In this document: piece by piece, positions 54,040 through 63,057 of the stretch
Layout of the letters: the number at the start of each line of letters is the position of its first letter
How positions within the stretch are numbered: position 1 is the stretch's first letter
From: Pseudomonas akapageensis
GTDB lineage: Bacteria; Pseudomonadota; Gammaproteobacteria; Pseudomonadales; Pseudomonadaceae
Assembly (NCBI RefSeq): GCF_011355085.1
Contig: NZ_VXCP01000020.1
Coordinates: 62,001 to 126,000 of the forward strand
Length of the DNA: 64,000 nt
Reading direction: 5' to 3'
The notes under the pieces: model-generated
Told to the model about the DNA's origin: nothing
Seen by the model: only the letters and a program-made list of their open reading frames with translations
The model's database searches: none
Position numbers and translations under genes: made by a program

Positions 54040-54729
54040 TCAGCTTTTGGTCGAAAAACGGTAGCCGGTGCCGCGCACGGTTTGCACAAGATTTTCATAG
54101 GCGTCACCGAGGGCCTTGCGCAGGCGGCGGATATGCACGTCCACGGTACGCTCTTCGACGTACACATTGCCGCCCCAGACTTGATCGAGCAACTGGCCAC
54201 GGGTGTAGGCGCGCTCCTGATGGGTCATGAAGAACTGCAACAGGCGGTACTCGGTCGGTCCCATTTCGGCAGGCTTGCCGTCAATGGTAACCCGGTGACT
54301 GATCGGATCCAGGAGCAGCCCGCCGACTTCGATCGGCGCTTCGCCATCGCTGGGGCCGGCGCGGCGCAGTACGGCCTTGAGGCGCGCAACCAGTTCACGA
54401 GGCGAGAACGGCTTGGTGATGTAATCGTCGGCGCCGACTTCCAGGCCCTGGATCTTGTTGTCTTCCTCGCCCTTGGCCGTGAGCATGATGATCGGGATAT
54501 CGCCGGTCAACTCGTCACGCTTGAGGCGTCGAGCCAATTCGATGCCGGAGGTGCCAGGCAGCATCCAGTCGAGCAGGATCAGGTCCGGTTTGCGATCGAC
54601 GATGATCGCGTGGGCCTGTTGCGAGTTTTCCGCTTCGAGGCAGTCATACCCGGCCATTTCCAGGGCAACGGCGATCATCTCGCGAATTGGCGCTTCGTCG
54701 TCGACGATCAGAATATTTCTGCCAACCAT
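54040..54729 (-). CDS. phoB: Phosphate regulon response regulator PhoB
   Basis: A 229-residue OmpR-type regulator. The receiver domain carries Asp 54 in [11 protein letters not shown] at 10-12 and [14 protein letters not shown]; the C-terminal winged helix ends [17 protein letters not shown] and [12 protein letters not shown]. It binds the pho boxes seen before pstS and pstC. The start at 54729 has GGAG upstream; a 6-residue longer form is less likely. A candidate pho box lies about 50 bp upstream, consistent with autoregulation. Confidence 0.97.
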   Translation of the reverse strand: MVGRNILIVDDEAPIREMIAVALEMAGYDCLEAENSQQAHAIIVDRKPDLILLDWMLPGTSGIELARRLKRDELTGDIPIIMLTAKGEEDNKIQGLEVGADDYITKPFSPRELVARLKAVLRRAGPSDGEAPIEVGGLLLDPISHRVTIDGKPAEMGPTEYRLLQFFMTHQERAYTRGQLLDQVWGGNVYVEERTVDVHIRRLRKALGDAYENLVQTVRGTGYRFSTKS

Positions 54730-54781
54730 GCTCAATGCTCCTGTCATTCAAGTGTCTTGCGCCGCATTAGATAACGGAATT

Positions 54782-54799
54782 ATTGCAGTCGTGTGACAG
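54782..54799 (-). promoter_or_regulatory. Candidate PhoB box upstream of phoB
   Basis: Read on the minus strand: CTGTCAC-acga-CTGCAAT, two pho half-sites at 11-bp spacing in the same direction as phoB, with 1 and 2-3 departures from CTGTCAT. It ends 53 bp from the start codon. Confidence 0.65.
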
Positions 54800-54879
54800 C
54801 TCGGGGACGTGGCGGCAACATTTAGTTACTGAGCTACGCTTAAGTTCCTACCCCCCCAGCAACACAAGAGGAAAATCCA

Positions 54880-55266
54880 ATGACACGACATACGCTGACC
54901 TGGATGGCTCTTTTCACTACTGCAGCCTTGTTGGCACCGGGCCTGGCTGCCGCCGCTGATCCGGCGATGGAAAAGGATGGCATGCTGGTCGATCACAAGG
55001 GTATGACGTTGTATACCTATAAAGATGATGAAGGCCACCCGGGAAAATCCATGTGCAATGACGGTTGCGCCAAAAACTGGCCACCGCTCATGGCCGCCAA
55101 AAACGCCAAGCCCATGGGCGACTGGACCGTGATAAAGCGCGATGACGGCTCGATGATGTGGGCCTATTACGGCAAGCCACTGTATACCTTTGTCAAAGAC
55201 ACGAAAGCCGGTGACAAGACGGGTGACGGCATGGGGGGTAAGTGGAATATTGCTAAGCCAGAGTAA
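54880..55266 (+). CDS. COG4315 secreted repeat protein
   Basis: A 128-residue exported protein with a signal peptide (LTWMALFTTAALLAPGLAAA). It has two copies of the Yx(FWY)xxD motif of COG4315: LYTYKDDEGHPGKSMCNDGC and LYTFVKDTKAGDKTGDGMGG. Two cysteines sit six residues apart (CNDGC region), possibly a disulfide. Function is unknown. AGAGGAAAA precedes the ATG. It is divergent from phoB; a phosphate link is possible but not shown. Confidence 0.85.
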   Translation: MTRHTLTWMALFTTAALLAPGLAAAADPAMEKDGMLVDHKGMTLYTYKDDEGHPGKSMCNDGCAKNWPPLMAAKNAKPMGDWTVIKRDDGSMMWAYYGKPLYTFVKDTKAGDKTGDGMGGKWNIAKPE

Positions 55267-55301
55267 TCGAACGTACTGTCCGCCAGCCACACGGCTGGCG
55301 G

Positions 55302-56192
55302 TCAGCGCATCGCGTAGTCGACAACAATCCCCAGAAAAATCAGCAACCCGGCCCAGTGATTGTGCAAAAAGGCCTCGAAACAGGCCTGGCGCTCACGCTT
55401 GCGGGTGTACCAGTATTCCCAGGCGAAACACAACGCCGCTCCCAGTAGGCCGAGGTGAAACCACAGGCCCAGTTCGAAACGTGCCCCGGCCAGCAACAGG
55501 CAGCCAAGGGCCAGCCCCTGCAGAATGACAATGATCAGCCGATCGGCATCACCGAACAGGATCGCCGTGGATTTCACCCCGATCTTCAAGTCGTCATCAC
55601 GATCGGTCATGGCGTAATAAGTGTCATACCCCACGGTCCACAGCAAGTTGCCGATGTACAGCAGCCAGGCAGCGGCAGGCAGGCTGCCGGTCTCGGCGGT
55701 GAAGGCCATGGGCATGCCCCACGAGAAGGCCGCTCCCAGCACCACCTGCGGGTAGTAGGTGTAGCGCTTCATGAATGGGTAAGTCGCCGCCAGGGCCAGA
55801 CCACCGAATGACAGCCAGATGGTGGCGGCATTGGTGCACAGCACCAGCAGGAAGCTCAAGGCCACCAGCACGGCAAAAAATACCAGGGCCTCGCGCGAGG
55901 TGATCTTGCCGCTGGCCAATGGGCGCTGGGCGGTACGCTTGACGTGGCCATCGACCTTGCGGTCGGCAAAATCGTTGATTACGCAGCCTGCCGCGCGCAT
56001 CAGCACCACGCCGGTGACGAAGATCAGCACATTGGCCAGCGATGGCGAGCCTTCACCGGCAATCCACAGGGCCCATAGGGTTGGCCACAGCAGCAGGTAG
56101 ATGCCGATGGGTTTTTCCATCCGGGTCAGCTGGATGAAATCCCAGGCACGTGGATGCAGGCGATTCAAGGATTTGAGCAGGCTCTGGTACAT
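55302..56192 (-). CDS. ubiA: 4-hydroxybenzoate octaprenyltransferase UbiA
   Basis: A 296-residue integral membrane prenyltransferase with about eight helices. The two Asp-rich motifs are present: [20 protein letters not shown] (preceded by AAGCVI) and [20 protein letters not shown]. It attaches the isoprenoid tail to 4-hydroxybenzoate in ubiquinone synthesis. Its ATG overlaps the ubiC stop (TGATG), so translation is coupled. The longer in-frame start lies inside ubiC and is rejected. Confidence 0.95.
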   Translation of the reverse strand: MYQSLLKSLNRLHPRAWDFIQLTRMEKPIGIYLLLWPTLWALWIAGEGSPSLANVLIFVTGVVLMRAAGCVINDFADRKVDGHVKRTAQRPLASGKITSREALVFFAVLVALSFLLVLCTNAATIWLSFGGLALAATYPFMKRYTYYPQVVLGAAFSWGMPMAFTAETGSLPAAAWLLYIGNLLWTVGYDTYYAMTDRDDDLKIGVKSTAILFGDADRLIIVILQGLALGCLLLAGARFELGLWFHLGLLGAALCFAWEYWYTRKRERQACFEAFLHNHWAGLLIFLGIVVDYAMR

Positions 56193-56785
56193 CAGTTGTC
56201 CTTCTGATGGGGGCGTGCGACCTGCCACATGGCGGGCAGGAATACTTCGGCAACCAACAAGCTCAAGCCGTCACGGTCAAAACGCGAACGGCGTGCCCAC
56301 AAACCTTCCCGGGCATGCTCGGGCGGTAGCCAGGTTGCCGGGTAGTGACAGGCTTCGATGGCGCGGCGGGTAAAAGCCTGATCGCAGAACAGCAGTTCAC
56401 CCAGCGAACGCGTCCCCAACTCATCCATGTTCAGACCACCCTGTTCCAGGGCGCTGCGGGACGCTACGCTGCGGGCGAAAACCCACGGCTGGCCGTGGCC
56501 GCGCAGATAGACTTCGCGCACCCAGCCGATGCTTTGTGGGGGCAGCTCCAGCGCCAGGCACTCGTCGTCGCGCAGCGGCGCCCAGCCCTCATGGAGGGGT
56601 GTCACGCTGAAATGATCGGCGGATAATTGGGTCAGGCGGCGGGTCAGCGATCCCTGATCGAACAACCAATCGAGGACCGAAGCCTCGGGTTGCTCCCTGA
56701 GCGATGGCTGCTGGAGCCACTGTGGGGCGTTTGCGGATGGCACGTTGGATAAGGTTGCAGGCCGGTGAGGCGGCGAGCTTACCAT
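56192..56785 (-). CDS. ubiC: Chorismate lyase UbiC
   Basis: A 197-residue enzyme that releases pyruvate from chorismate to give 4-hydroxybenzoate, the substrate of UbiA next door. [38 protein letters not shown] and [12 protein letters not shown] are family motifs, with the active-site arginines and a glutamate. The N-terminus is poorly conserved; ATG 56785 is chosen, but 56800 and 56836 are possible and no start has a strong ribosome site. Confidence 0.9.
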   Translation of the reverse strand: MVSSPPHRPATLSNVPSANAPQWLQQPSLREQPEASVLDWLFDQGSLTRRLTQLSADHFSVTPLHEGWAPLRDDECLALELPPQSIGWVREVYLRGHGQPWVFARSVASRSALEQGGLNMDELGTRSLGELLFCDQAFTRRAIEACHYPATWLPPEHAREGLWARRSRFDRDGLSLLVAEVFLPAMWQVARPHQKDN

Positions 56786-56938
56786 GTTTGCCACAGTCAT
56801 TTGCGCGAGTGATATCGCACCGCTGGCGTCGAACACGCTTGCATCCTGTCGACTGCGTCAGTAAAAAACCTCCTGAGCCGGTCGGCAGCCTTTTATCGAT
56901 CAACCGTGCCGAAAGCCTGAGAGTCGAGGAAGTACGTA

Positions 56939-57106
56939 ATGAAGAAGTGGCAGTGTGTGGTATGTGGCCTGATTTACAACGAGGCTGACGGGTGGCCGGA
57001 TGATGACATCGCGCCTGGCACGCGTTGGGAAGACGTCCCCGAAGATTGGCTCTGCCCGGATTGCGGTGTGGGCAAGATGGATTTCGAGATGATCGAAATC
57101 GCCTGA
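56939..57106 (+). CDS. rubA: Rubredoxin
   Basis: A 55-residue iron protein: [20 protein letters not shown] and [18 protein letters not shown] hold the two CxxC iron ligand pairs, and [11 protein letters not shown] is the usual middle. It carries electrons from the reductase encoded 55 bp downstream, typically to alkane hydroxylase or in oxidative stress defence. GAGGA precedes the ATG. P. aeruginosa has two rubredoxin genes here; only one is present in this window. Confidence 0.95.
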   Translation: MKKWQCVVCGLIYNEADGWPDDDIAPGTRWEDVPEDWLCPDCGVGKMDFEMIEIA

Positions 57107-57161
57107 TACAAATTACATGGCGTGCTTGCGCCACGCCCACCTTATTTCAAGGAAACAACCA

Positions 57162-58310
57162 ATGACTGCACCTGTCGTGATCGTCGGTACGGGCCTGGCG
57201 GGGTACAACCTTGCCCGGGAATTTCGCAAGCTTGATGGCGAAACGCCGTTGCTGCTGATCACCGCGGATGATGGTCGTTCCTATTCCAAACCGATGCTGT
57301 CCACCGGCTTTGGCAAGAACAAGGATGCCGACGGCCTGAGCATGGCCGAACCTGGCGCCATGGCTGAACAGCTGAAGGCTGAAGTGCGCACCCATACACG
57401 CATCAGCGGTATAGATCCTGGACACAAACGCCTCTGGATCGGTGAAGAAGCGGTGCCTTATCGCGATCTGATCCTGGCCTGGGGCGCCGAAACCGTGCGG
57501 GTTCCGGTAGAGGGCGATGCCGGCGATGCGATTTTCCCGATCAACGATCTGGAAGACTATGCCCGCTTTCGTGCGGCGGCAGCGGGCAAGCGTCGGGTGC
57601 TGCTGCTCGGGGCCGGGCTGATCGGCTGCGAGTTCGCCAACGACCTGATCGTGGGTGGCTATGAAGTCGATCTGGTCGCGCCATGCGAGCAAGTCATGCC
57701 GACGCTGTTGCACCCAGCCGCTGCGGCAGCTGTTCAGGCGGGCCTGGAGGGGCTTGGCGCGCGTTTCCACCTGGGGCCGGTGCTCACCCATCTGCAGCGC
57801 ACGGAAGACGGCCTGGAGGCGCACCTGTCCGATGGCGAACAGATAGCATGCGACCTGGTGATTTCGGCCATCGGCCTGCGCCCGCGCATCGACCTGGCTG
57901 CGGCTGCCGGCCTGGAGGTCAATCGCGGCGTAGTGGTCGATCGTCAGCTTCGGACCTCTCACGCCAATATCTATGCATTGGGTGATTGTGCAGAAGTCGA
58001 TGGCCTCAATCTGCTCTACGTCATGCCGTTGATGAGCTGCGCGCGCGCGCTGGCCCAGACCCTGGCTGGAAACCTCACGACGGTTGGCTATGGACCCATG
58101 CCAATTACCGTCAAGACGCCGGTATGCCCGCTGGTGGTATCGCCACCGCCGCGCGGTATGGAAGGCATCTGGACGGTCGAAGGGCAGGGGAGCGACATCA
58201 AGGCTCTGTGCCATGATCGCGCCGGCAGCCTGCTCGGTTATGCCCTCACGGGCGCCGCTGTTATGGAAAAGCTGGCGCTGAACAAGCAGCTTCCGGCCCT
58301 TTTGGCATAA
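57162..58310 (+). CDS. rubB: Rubredoxin-NAD(+) reductase
   Basis: A 382-residue FAD enzyme. [20 protein letters not shown] is the FAD-binding GxGxxG start, [20 protein letters not shown] the NAD-binding site, and [20 protein letters not shown] the second FAD motif. It reduces rubredoxin at the expense of NADH. AAGGAA precedes the ATG at 57162. The C-terminal domain is intact. Confidence 0.94.
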   Translation: MTAPVVIVGTGLAGYNLAREFRKLDGETPLLLITADDGRSYSKPMLSTGFGKNKDADGLSMAEPGAMAEQLKAEVRTHTRISGIDPGHKRLWIGEEAVPYRDLILAWGAETVRVPVEGDAGDAIFPINDLEDYARFRAAAAGKRRVLLLGAGLIGCEFANDLIVGGYEVDLVAPCEQVMPTLLHPAAAAAVQAGLEGLGARFHLGPVLTHLQRTEDGLEAHLSDGEQIACDLVISAIGLRPRIDLAAAAGLEVNRGVVVDRQLRTSHANIYALGDCAEVDGLNLLYVMPLMSCARALAQTLAGNLTTVGYGPMPITVKTPVCPLVVSPPPRGMEGIWTVEGQGSDIKALCHDRAGSLLGYALTGAAVMEKLALNKQLPALLA

Positions 58311-58499
58311 ATAACGGTCTTTCTGTCGGAATCACCCTGCTTTTGCCCTGACAAAGATCCAGTTGATACTGGCGCAGCCCTTGGCGGCGTGCCATTCTCA
58401 CTCCCGTCTGCCGCAGCGTAGAGCCTGCGGCGCCTTGGGCGCTGTTTCGGAAGAACAGCACGGACATAACAACAAAAAACCCGTCAAAGAGGCTTCACC

Positions 58500-58775
58500 A
58501 TGCGTAAACCAGAACTCGCAGCCGCTATTGCTGAAAAAGCGGACCTGACAAAAGAACAGGCCAACCGTGTCCTCAACGCCGTTCTTGAGGAAATCACCAG
58601 CGCCCTGCACCGCAAAGACAGTGTGACCCTGGTCGGTTTCGGTACTTTCCTGCAGCGTCACCGCGGTGCTCGCACAGGCAAGAACCCGCAAACCGGTGAG
58701 CCAGTGAAAATCAAGGCCAGCAACACCGTGGCATTCAAGCCGGGTAAATTCCTGAAAGACAGCGTCAATCCTTGA
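58500..58775 (+). CDS. hupA: HU-family DNA-binding protein
   Basis: A 91-residue histone-like protein: MRKPELAAAIAEKADLTKEQ, LVGFGTFLQRHRGARTGKNP and QTGEPVKIKASNTVAFKPGK match HU/IHF. The arm motif RGARTGKNPQTGE bends DNA. It is close to HU-alpha type proteins. A 189-bp upstream region separates it from the reductase gene, and a terminator-like hairpin follows. Confidence 0.95.
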   Translation: MRKPELAAAIAEKADLTKEQANRVLNAVLEEITSALHRKDSVTLVGFGTFLQRHRGARTGKNPQTGEPVKIKASNTVAFKPGKFLKDSVNP

Positions 58776-58815
58776 GTACGCCGCACTCTGATGCTTCAAG
58801 GAGTGCCGCAGAAGG

Positions 58816-58852
58816 AAATGGGTATGCCGATGGCCTCGGCTGCCCATTTTCG
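58816..58852 (+). terminator. Terminator-like hairpin after the HU gene
   Basis: Outer stem AAATGGG/CCCATTT with an inner CCGA/TCGG pairing and trailing TTTTCG, 40 bp past the stop codon. Confidence 0.6.
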
Positions 58853-58984
58853 GGAAACACAGGTTGACTGACTAGTCACTAAAAAGTGCCGATATCTACT
58901 CGAAGTGTAGAGATCATGTTGGCAACTGACGAGTATTACCCGCTACACTGCGCCGCCAGTCATTTTCTATACTGAGGCGTTTAC

Positions 58985-59359
58985 ATGAAGTTCCGCTTTC
59001 TTCTCTGGGCCATGGGGCTGCTGATGGCCAAGGCCAGTCGCAAGAACCCTGCTTTCCAGCAACAACTGAACGACAAGAACCTGGTGTTCCAGCTACAGAC
59101 GCTGGACGGCAAGGTTGCGCGCCACTTCATCGTCAAGGACATGCGCATCAGCAGCAAGAGCGGGACGGTGCCCGATCCTGCGTTCGCCATTGCGTTCAAG
59201 GATGCAGCCTTCGGTTTCCAGACCCTGCAAGCCAGTAACAAGCAACTGGCGTTCATGCAGGGTATTCAGGACAAGACCATTCAGATCAAGGGCAATCCGG
59301 CGCTGGTGATCTGGTTCCAGGGGTTGACCAAGTACCTGAAACCCAAGAAAACGGCCTGA
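58985..59359 (+). CDS. SCP2-like sterol-carrier domain protein
   Basis: A 124-residue protein. It has a hydrophobic N-terminus (FRFLLWAMGLLMA) and then an SCP2-like alpha/beta pattern: NLVFQLQTLDGKVARHFIVK, DPAFAIAFKDAAFGFQTLQA, QIKGNPALVIWFQGLTKYLK. Members may bind lipids, but no ligand is known. A TATACT -10-like site lies at 58968-58973. It sits between hupA and the HDOD gene, as in other Pseudomonas. Confidence 0.7.
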   Translation: MKFRFLLWAMGLLMAKASRKNPAFQQQLNDKNLVFQLQTLDGKVARHFIVKDMRISSKSGTVPDPAFAIAFKDAAFGFQTLQASNKQLAFMQGIQDKTIQIKGNPALVIWFQGLTKYLKPKKTA

Positions 59360-59373
59360 CTTGCTTCGATGCC

Positions 59374-59485
59374 CTCGTTCCCACGCTCCGCGTGGGAATG
59401 CCTCCGGCGACGCGCAGCAAAGCGCTCGCGTAGGTCGACGCTGGAGCGTCTAATGCTGCATTCCCACGCGGAGCGTGGGAACGAG
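59374..59485. repeat. 28-bp inverted repeat element between convergent genes
   Basis: Arms 59374-59401 and 59458-59485 are perfectly complementary. Each arm contains its own CCCACGC-TCC-GCGTGGG palindrome (or the mirror). A further small hairpin GACGCT-GGA-GCGTC lies between. It resembles a repetitive palindrome common between Pseudomonas genes. Confidence 0.82.
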
Positions 59486-59503
59486 TGAAGCTGGAGAGGG
59501 GTA

Positions 59504-60904
59504 TTAGTTCTGTGTGAACTGCGAAGCCAGTTCGCGCAGCAGCACTTCTGCCTCAAGCACCTTGTTGACCACATCTTCAGCCTTGGTGCGGCTCAGGCTC
59601 AGGCGCTCGAGCAGTTCGTCCGGGATACTCTCGACCGGCCCGGAACCGATACCACGGCTGCGCAGCAGGCGCACGGCCAGGCAAACCAGGCTCGGGTAGG
59701 CGGCATGTTCGCCGTCATAGCCGGGGTCGTTCTGGAAGCGCAGGGCAGTCGCCAATTCGTCAGGCATATCCCAGAACCGCATCAGCCAGGCACCGATCTG
59801 TTCACGGCTGATGCCCAGCAGGTGTTGTTCCACATAGCTGTGGCACAGGTGTGGATTGACCTCAAGGTGTCGGCATATCAACGAGAAGTGTGGCGGAAAC
59901 ACATGCGCCAGTACCAGATAGCCGAAGTTGTGCAGCAGCCCGGCAAGGTAAGTCAGGCCGGCTTCCGGTCGCTCGGCACGGGGCATGGCGCGGGTCAGGC
60001 CTTCGATCACTGCGGCGGTGTAGATCGATTGTTGCCAGTAGGGCGTGGTCTGTTGCGGGTGATCCTTGGGCAGGCTGAGGGTTTTGCCCAGCGCCAGGCC
60101 CAGGGCCAGGTTGATTACCAGATCGAAGCCTAGGACCCGGACGATGGCGTCTTCTACCGAACGAATCTTGCCAGGGGACGCGTAATACGGGGAGGCTGCC
60201 CAACTGACGACTTGAGCGGCCAGTGCGGGGTCGGTCTCGACCACGCCGGTGATATCGTCGATGGTGGCGTTGGGGTCGACCCGCAGCTTGATGATCTTCT
60301 GTGCGGTTTCAGCCAGTGGCGGGATCTCGATGGTTGCTTCCAGGCGTTGCTGGATACGCCGAGCGGTGAAGGCCTGGACGGCCTTGCTGATCTCTTGCTG
60401 GTCGTGATCGGGCCGGTCGAGGTTGCGCTTGATTTCGTCCAGTGATTCGCCGAAGTTCCCGGCGCTGGCCTTGGTCAGCATCTTCTTGAAATCTTCGCTG
60501 CTGATCTCCAGCAGGACACCGGGTTCGCCCGAGTTGACCAGCAAATTGTCTACACGCAGAAGCTGTTCATCGTACAGGCAAGGCGAACTGGTGAGTGCTG
60601 GCAAGCCGGGCAGAATGTCGAGGTTGTGTTTACCGAGCATGCGCTCGAGGCGATCTTGCGGAACTGCGGTGAGCGTGCGCCCGGTCAGCTCTGCAAGCCG
60701 GTTCAAATCCAGCAGCTGGTTTTGCGCAAACAGCACCATGAGCGCGCCGACCGAATCCTCGAGCAGCACCGGTTGAACCTTGCGAGCCGAGCGCAGGGCT
60801 GGCTGGTCAAGTACCTCGCGGTAGCTGACGCCCAATTTTTCGAGCAGCAATCGGATTACCGAGGGGGCGTGTGGGATTGCGGTATCCAGTGCAGCGTCAG
60901 TCAT
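59504..60904 (-). CDS. YbaK-like plus HDOD domain protein
   Basis: A 466-residue two-domain protein. Residues ~10-165 resemble the YbaK/aminoacyl-tRNA deacylase fold (VIRLLLEKLGVSYREVLDQP, RKVQPVLLEDSVGALMVLFA). Residues ~195-420 form an HDOD domain (IEIPPLAETAQKIIKLRVDP, LAAQVVSWAASPYYASPGKI, RSVEDAIVRVLGFDLVINLA, YLAGLLHNFGYLVL). HDOD proteins act in signalling; those lacking metal-binding HD residues are usually adaptors. The combination is a known Pseudomonas architecture. The start at 60904 is preferred over 60919. Confidence 0.85.
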   Translation of the reverse strand: MTDAALDTAIPHAPSVIRLLLEKLGVSYREVLDQPALRSARKVQPVLLEDSVGALMVLFAQNQLLDLNRLAELTGRTLTAVPQDRLERMLGKHNLDILPGLPALTSSPCLYDEQLLRVDNLLVNSGEPGVLLEISSEDFKKMLTKASAGNFGESLDEIKRNLDRPDHDQQEISKAVQAFTARRIQQRLEATIEIPPLAETAQKIIKLRVDPNATIDDITGVVETDPALAAQVVSWAASPYYASPGKIRSVEDAIVRVLGFDLVINLALGLALGKTLSLPKDHPQQTTPYWQQSIYTAAVIEGLTRAMPRAERPEAGLTYLAGLLHNFGYLVLAHVFPPHFSLICRHLEVNPHLCHSYVEQHLLGISREQIGAWLMRFWDMPDELATALRFQNDPGYDGEHAAYPSLVCLAVRLLRSRGIGSGPVESIPDELLERLSLSRTKAEDVVNKVLEAEVLLRELASQFTQN

Positions 60905-60981
60905 GGTCTGTATCCACAATTTTACAATCGCAGCAGTATAACCACCTTCATAACGCAGATGGATCCATCTGCGATCAGGAT

Positions 60982-63057
60982 TTATACCTGCCCATATTGC
61001 TGTCCGTGCCGCAGCCAGCGCTCCAGCAGCGGGCTCACGTGCTCCGGCCAGCGAGCCAAAAGTGCCTGGGCAGCATCGCGAACGGCGGGCAGCAGGTCGG
61101 CGTCGCGCATCAGGTCGGCGACCTTGAATTGCAGCAGCCCGGTCTGGCGGGTGCCAAGCATCTCGCCAGGGCCGCGCAGTTCCAGGTCTTTCTCGGCGAT
61201 CACGAAGCCATCGTTGGTTTCACGCATGATGCCCAGGCGCTCGCGACCGATCTGCGACAGCGGTGGGTGATACAGCAGTACGCAATGGCTCGCCGCGCTA
61301 CCGCGTCCGACCCGCCCACGCAGCTGATGCAGTTGAGCAAGCCCCAGGCGCTCGGGGTTCTCGATGATCATCAGGCTGGCGTTGGGCACGTCGACGCCGA
61401 CTTCGATCACGGTCGTGGCCACCAGCAACTGCAGGGCCCCTTGTTTGAATTCGGCCATGACGGCTGCTTTTTCTGCGGGCTTCATGCGGCCATGAATCAA
61501 CCCGACGCGCAGTTCGCCCAGGGCGCTGGTCAACTCCTCGTAGGAAGTTTCCGCGGCCTGGCAGGTCAACTCTTCCGATTCCTCGATCAAGGTGCAGACC
61601 CAATAGGCCTGACGCCCTTCGGCGCAGGCGGCCCGAACCCGCTCGACAACCTCGATGCGCCTGCTGTCGGCCACCAGCACGGTGTTGACCGGGGTACGCC
61701 CTGGTGGCAGTTCGTCGAGGATCGAGGTATCCAGATCGGCGTAGGCACTCATGGCCAGCGTGCGCGGGATCGGCGTTGCGGTCATGATCAACTGGTGCGG
61801 GCAGAGCTGGCCGCCGACGCCTTTCTGGCGCAGCGCCAGGCGTTGCTGAACACCGAAGCGGTGCTGTTCATCGATGATCACCAGTGCCAGGTTGTTGAAT
61901 TTCACTTCGTCCTGGAACAGCGCATGAGTGCCGACGACCATTTGCGCGCCCGCAGCGATCTGTTCGAGAGCGGCGACGCGATTCTTGCCCTTGAGCTTGC
62001 CGGCCAGCCAGGCGACTTCGATGCCCAGCGGCTCGAGCCAGCGTTTGAACGTCACATAGTGTTGTTCGGCGAGGATCTCGGTGGGTGCCATCATCGCGAC
62101 CTGATAACCGGCCTCCAGCGCTTGCAGGGCAGCCAGGGCGGCAACCACGGTCTTGCCTGCGCCGACGTCGCCCTGGATCAGGCGCAACATGGGTTCGGGC
62201 TGGCTCAGGTCATAGGCGATCTCGTTGCCGACGCGCTGTTGGGCGCCGGTGGGCGCAAACCCCAGGTTGGCCAGATATTGTGCTGGCAATCGACTGGCCT
62301 TGGGCAGGACAGGGGCGCGCTGGGAGCGCAGGCTTTCGCGCAAGCGTTGCTGCGACAGCTGGTGGGTCAGTAGTTCTTCGAAGGCCAGACGGTGCTGTGC
62401 CCAGTGCTGACCTTCGGCGAGCTCGTCTACGTCAGCATCGGCCGGCGGGTGATGCAGGTAGCGAATGGCGTCATCGAGCGGCGCCAGGCGATAGTCGCGG
62501 GCCAGTTCTTCCGGCAGCCAGTCCGGCAGACTGCGAGGACCGAGCATGGCCAGGCTTTGTTGGCTGAGTTGGCGCAGCCGCTGCTGGGTCAAACCTTCGG
62601 TCGTGGGGTAGATCGGGGTCAGCGTCTGTTCCACTGGAATGTCTTGTTCGCCGGTCAGGGCGCGGTATTCCGGATGATAGATCTCCAGGCCCGAGGCACC
62701 GGGGCGGGCTTCACCGTAGCAGCGCAGGTGGGTGCCGCGCTTGAGACCTTCCTTTTGCGCATTGCTGAAGTGGTAGAAGCGCAGGCTCAGCACGCCGGTG
62801 CCATCGCCAAGGCGTACCAACAGGCTGCGGCGCTTGCCCATGACCACGTCGGCGCCACTGACAACGCCCTCGATCACTGCGTCCTGACCAGGGCGCAGGG
62901 CACCGATCGGTACCACACGAGTGCGGTCCTGATAGCGTAACGGCAGGTGGAACAGTACGTCCTGCAGGTTCTCCAGGCCGACCTTGGCGAGCTTCTCGGC
63001 CATGGCCTCGCCCACGCCCTTGAGTGCCGTGACCGGCACTTTCGACAACTCGGTCAT
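60982..63057 (-). CDS. recG: ATP-dependent DNA helicase RecG
   Basis: A 691-residue helicase that remodels stalled forks and D-loops. The N-terminal wedge/OB domain is residues ~1-245 (GVGEAMAEKLAKVGLENLQD, LFHLPLRYQDRT). The helicase core has GDVGAGKTVVAALAAL (motif I), DEQHRFGVQQR (II), TATPIPRTLAMS (III) and QLRGRVGRGSAASHCVLLY (VI). ATG 63057 overlaps the oxyR stop by 4 bases, so the pair is coupled. Longer in-frame starts would lie in oxyR and are rejected. Confidence 0.97.
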   Translation of the reverse strand: MTELSKVPVTALKGVGEAMAEKLAKVGLENLQDVLFHLPLRYQDRTRVVPIGALRPGQDAVIEGVVSGADVVMGKRRSLLVRLGDGTGVLSLRFYHFSNAQKEGLKRGTHLRCYGEARPGASGLEIYHPEYRALTGEQDIPVEQTLTPIYPTTEGLTQQRLRQLSQQSLAMLGPRSLPDWLPEELARDYRLAPLDDAIRYLHHPPADADVDELAEGQHWAQHRLAFEELLTHQLSQQRLRESLRSQRAPVLPKASRLPAQYLANLGFAPTGAQQRVGNEIAYDLSQPEPMLRLIQGDVGAGKTVVAALAALQALEAGYQVAMMAPTEILAEQHYVTFKRWLEPLGIEVAWLAGKLKGKNRVAALEQIAAGAQMVVGTHALFQDEVKFNNLALVIIDEQHRFGVQQRLALRQKGVGGQLCPHQLIMTATPIPRTLAMSAYADLDTSILDELPPGRTPVNTVLVADSRRIEVVERVRAACAEGRQAYWVCTLIEESEELTCQAAETSYEELTSALGELRVGLIHGRMKPAEKAAVMAEFKQGALQLLVATTVIEVGVDVPNASLMIIENPERLGLAQLHQLRGRVGRGSAASHCVLLYHPPLSQIGRERLGIMRETNDGFVIAEKDLELRGPGEMLGTRQTGLLQFKVADLMRDADLLPAVRDAAQALLARWPEHVSPLLERWLRHGQQYGQV

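Noticed and set aside
54741..54758. CTGTCAT-tcaa-GTGTCTT, a pho-box-like sequence on the plus strand near phoB
   Set aside because: It points away from phoB and its second half-site is poor. The minus-strand candidate at 54782-54799 is better placed and oriented.
60871..62373. 500-codon frame opposite recG
   Set aside because: Antisense to recG motifs; no ribosome site or family resemblance.
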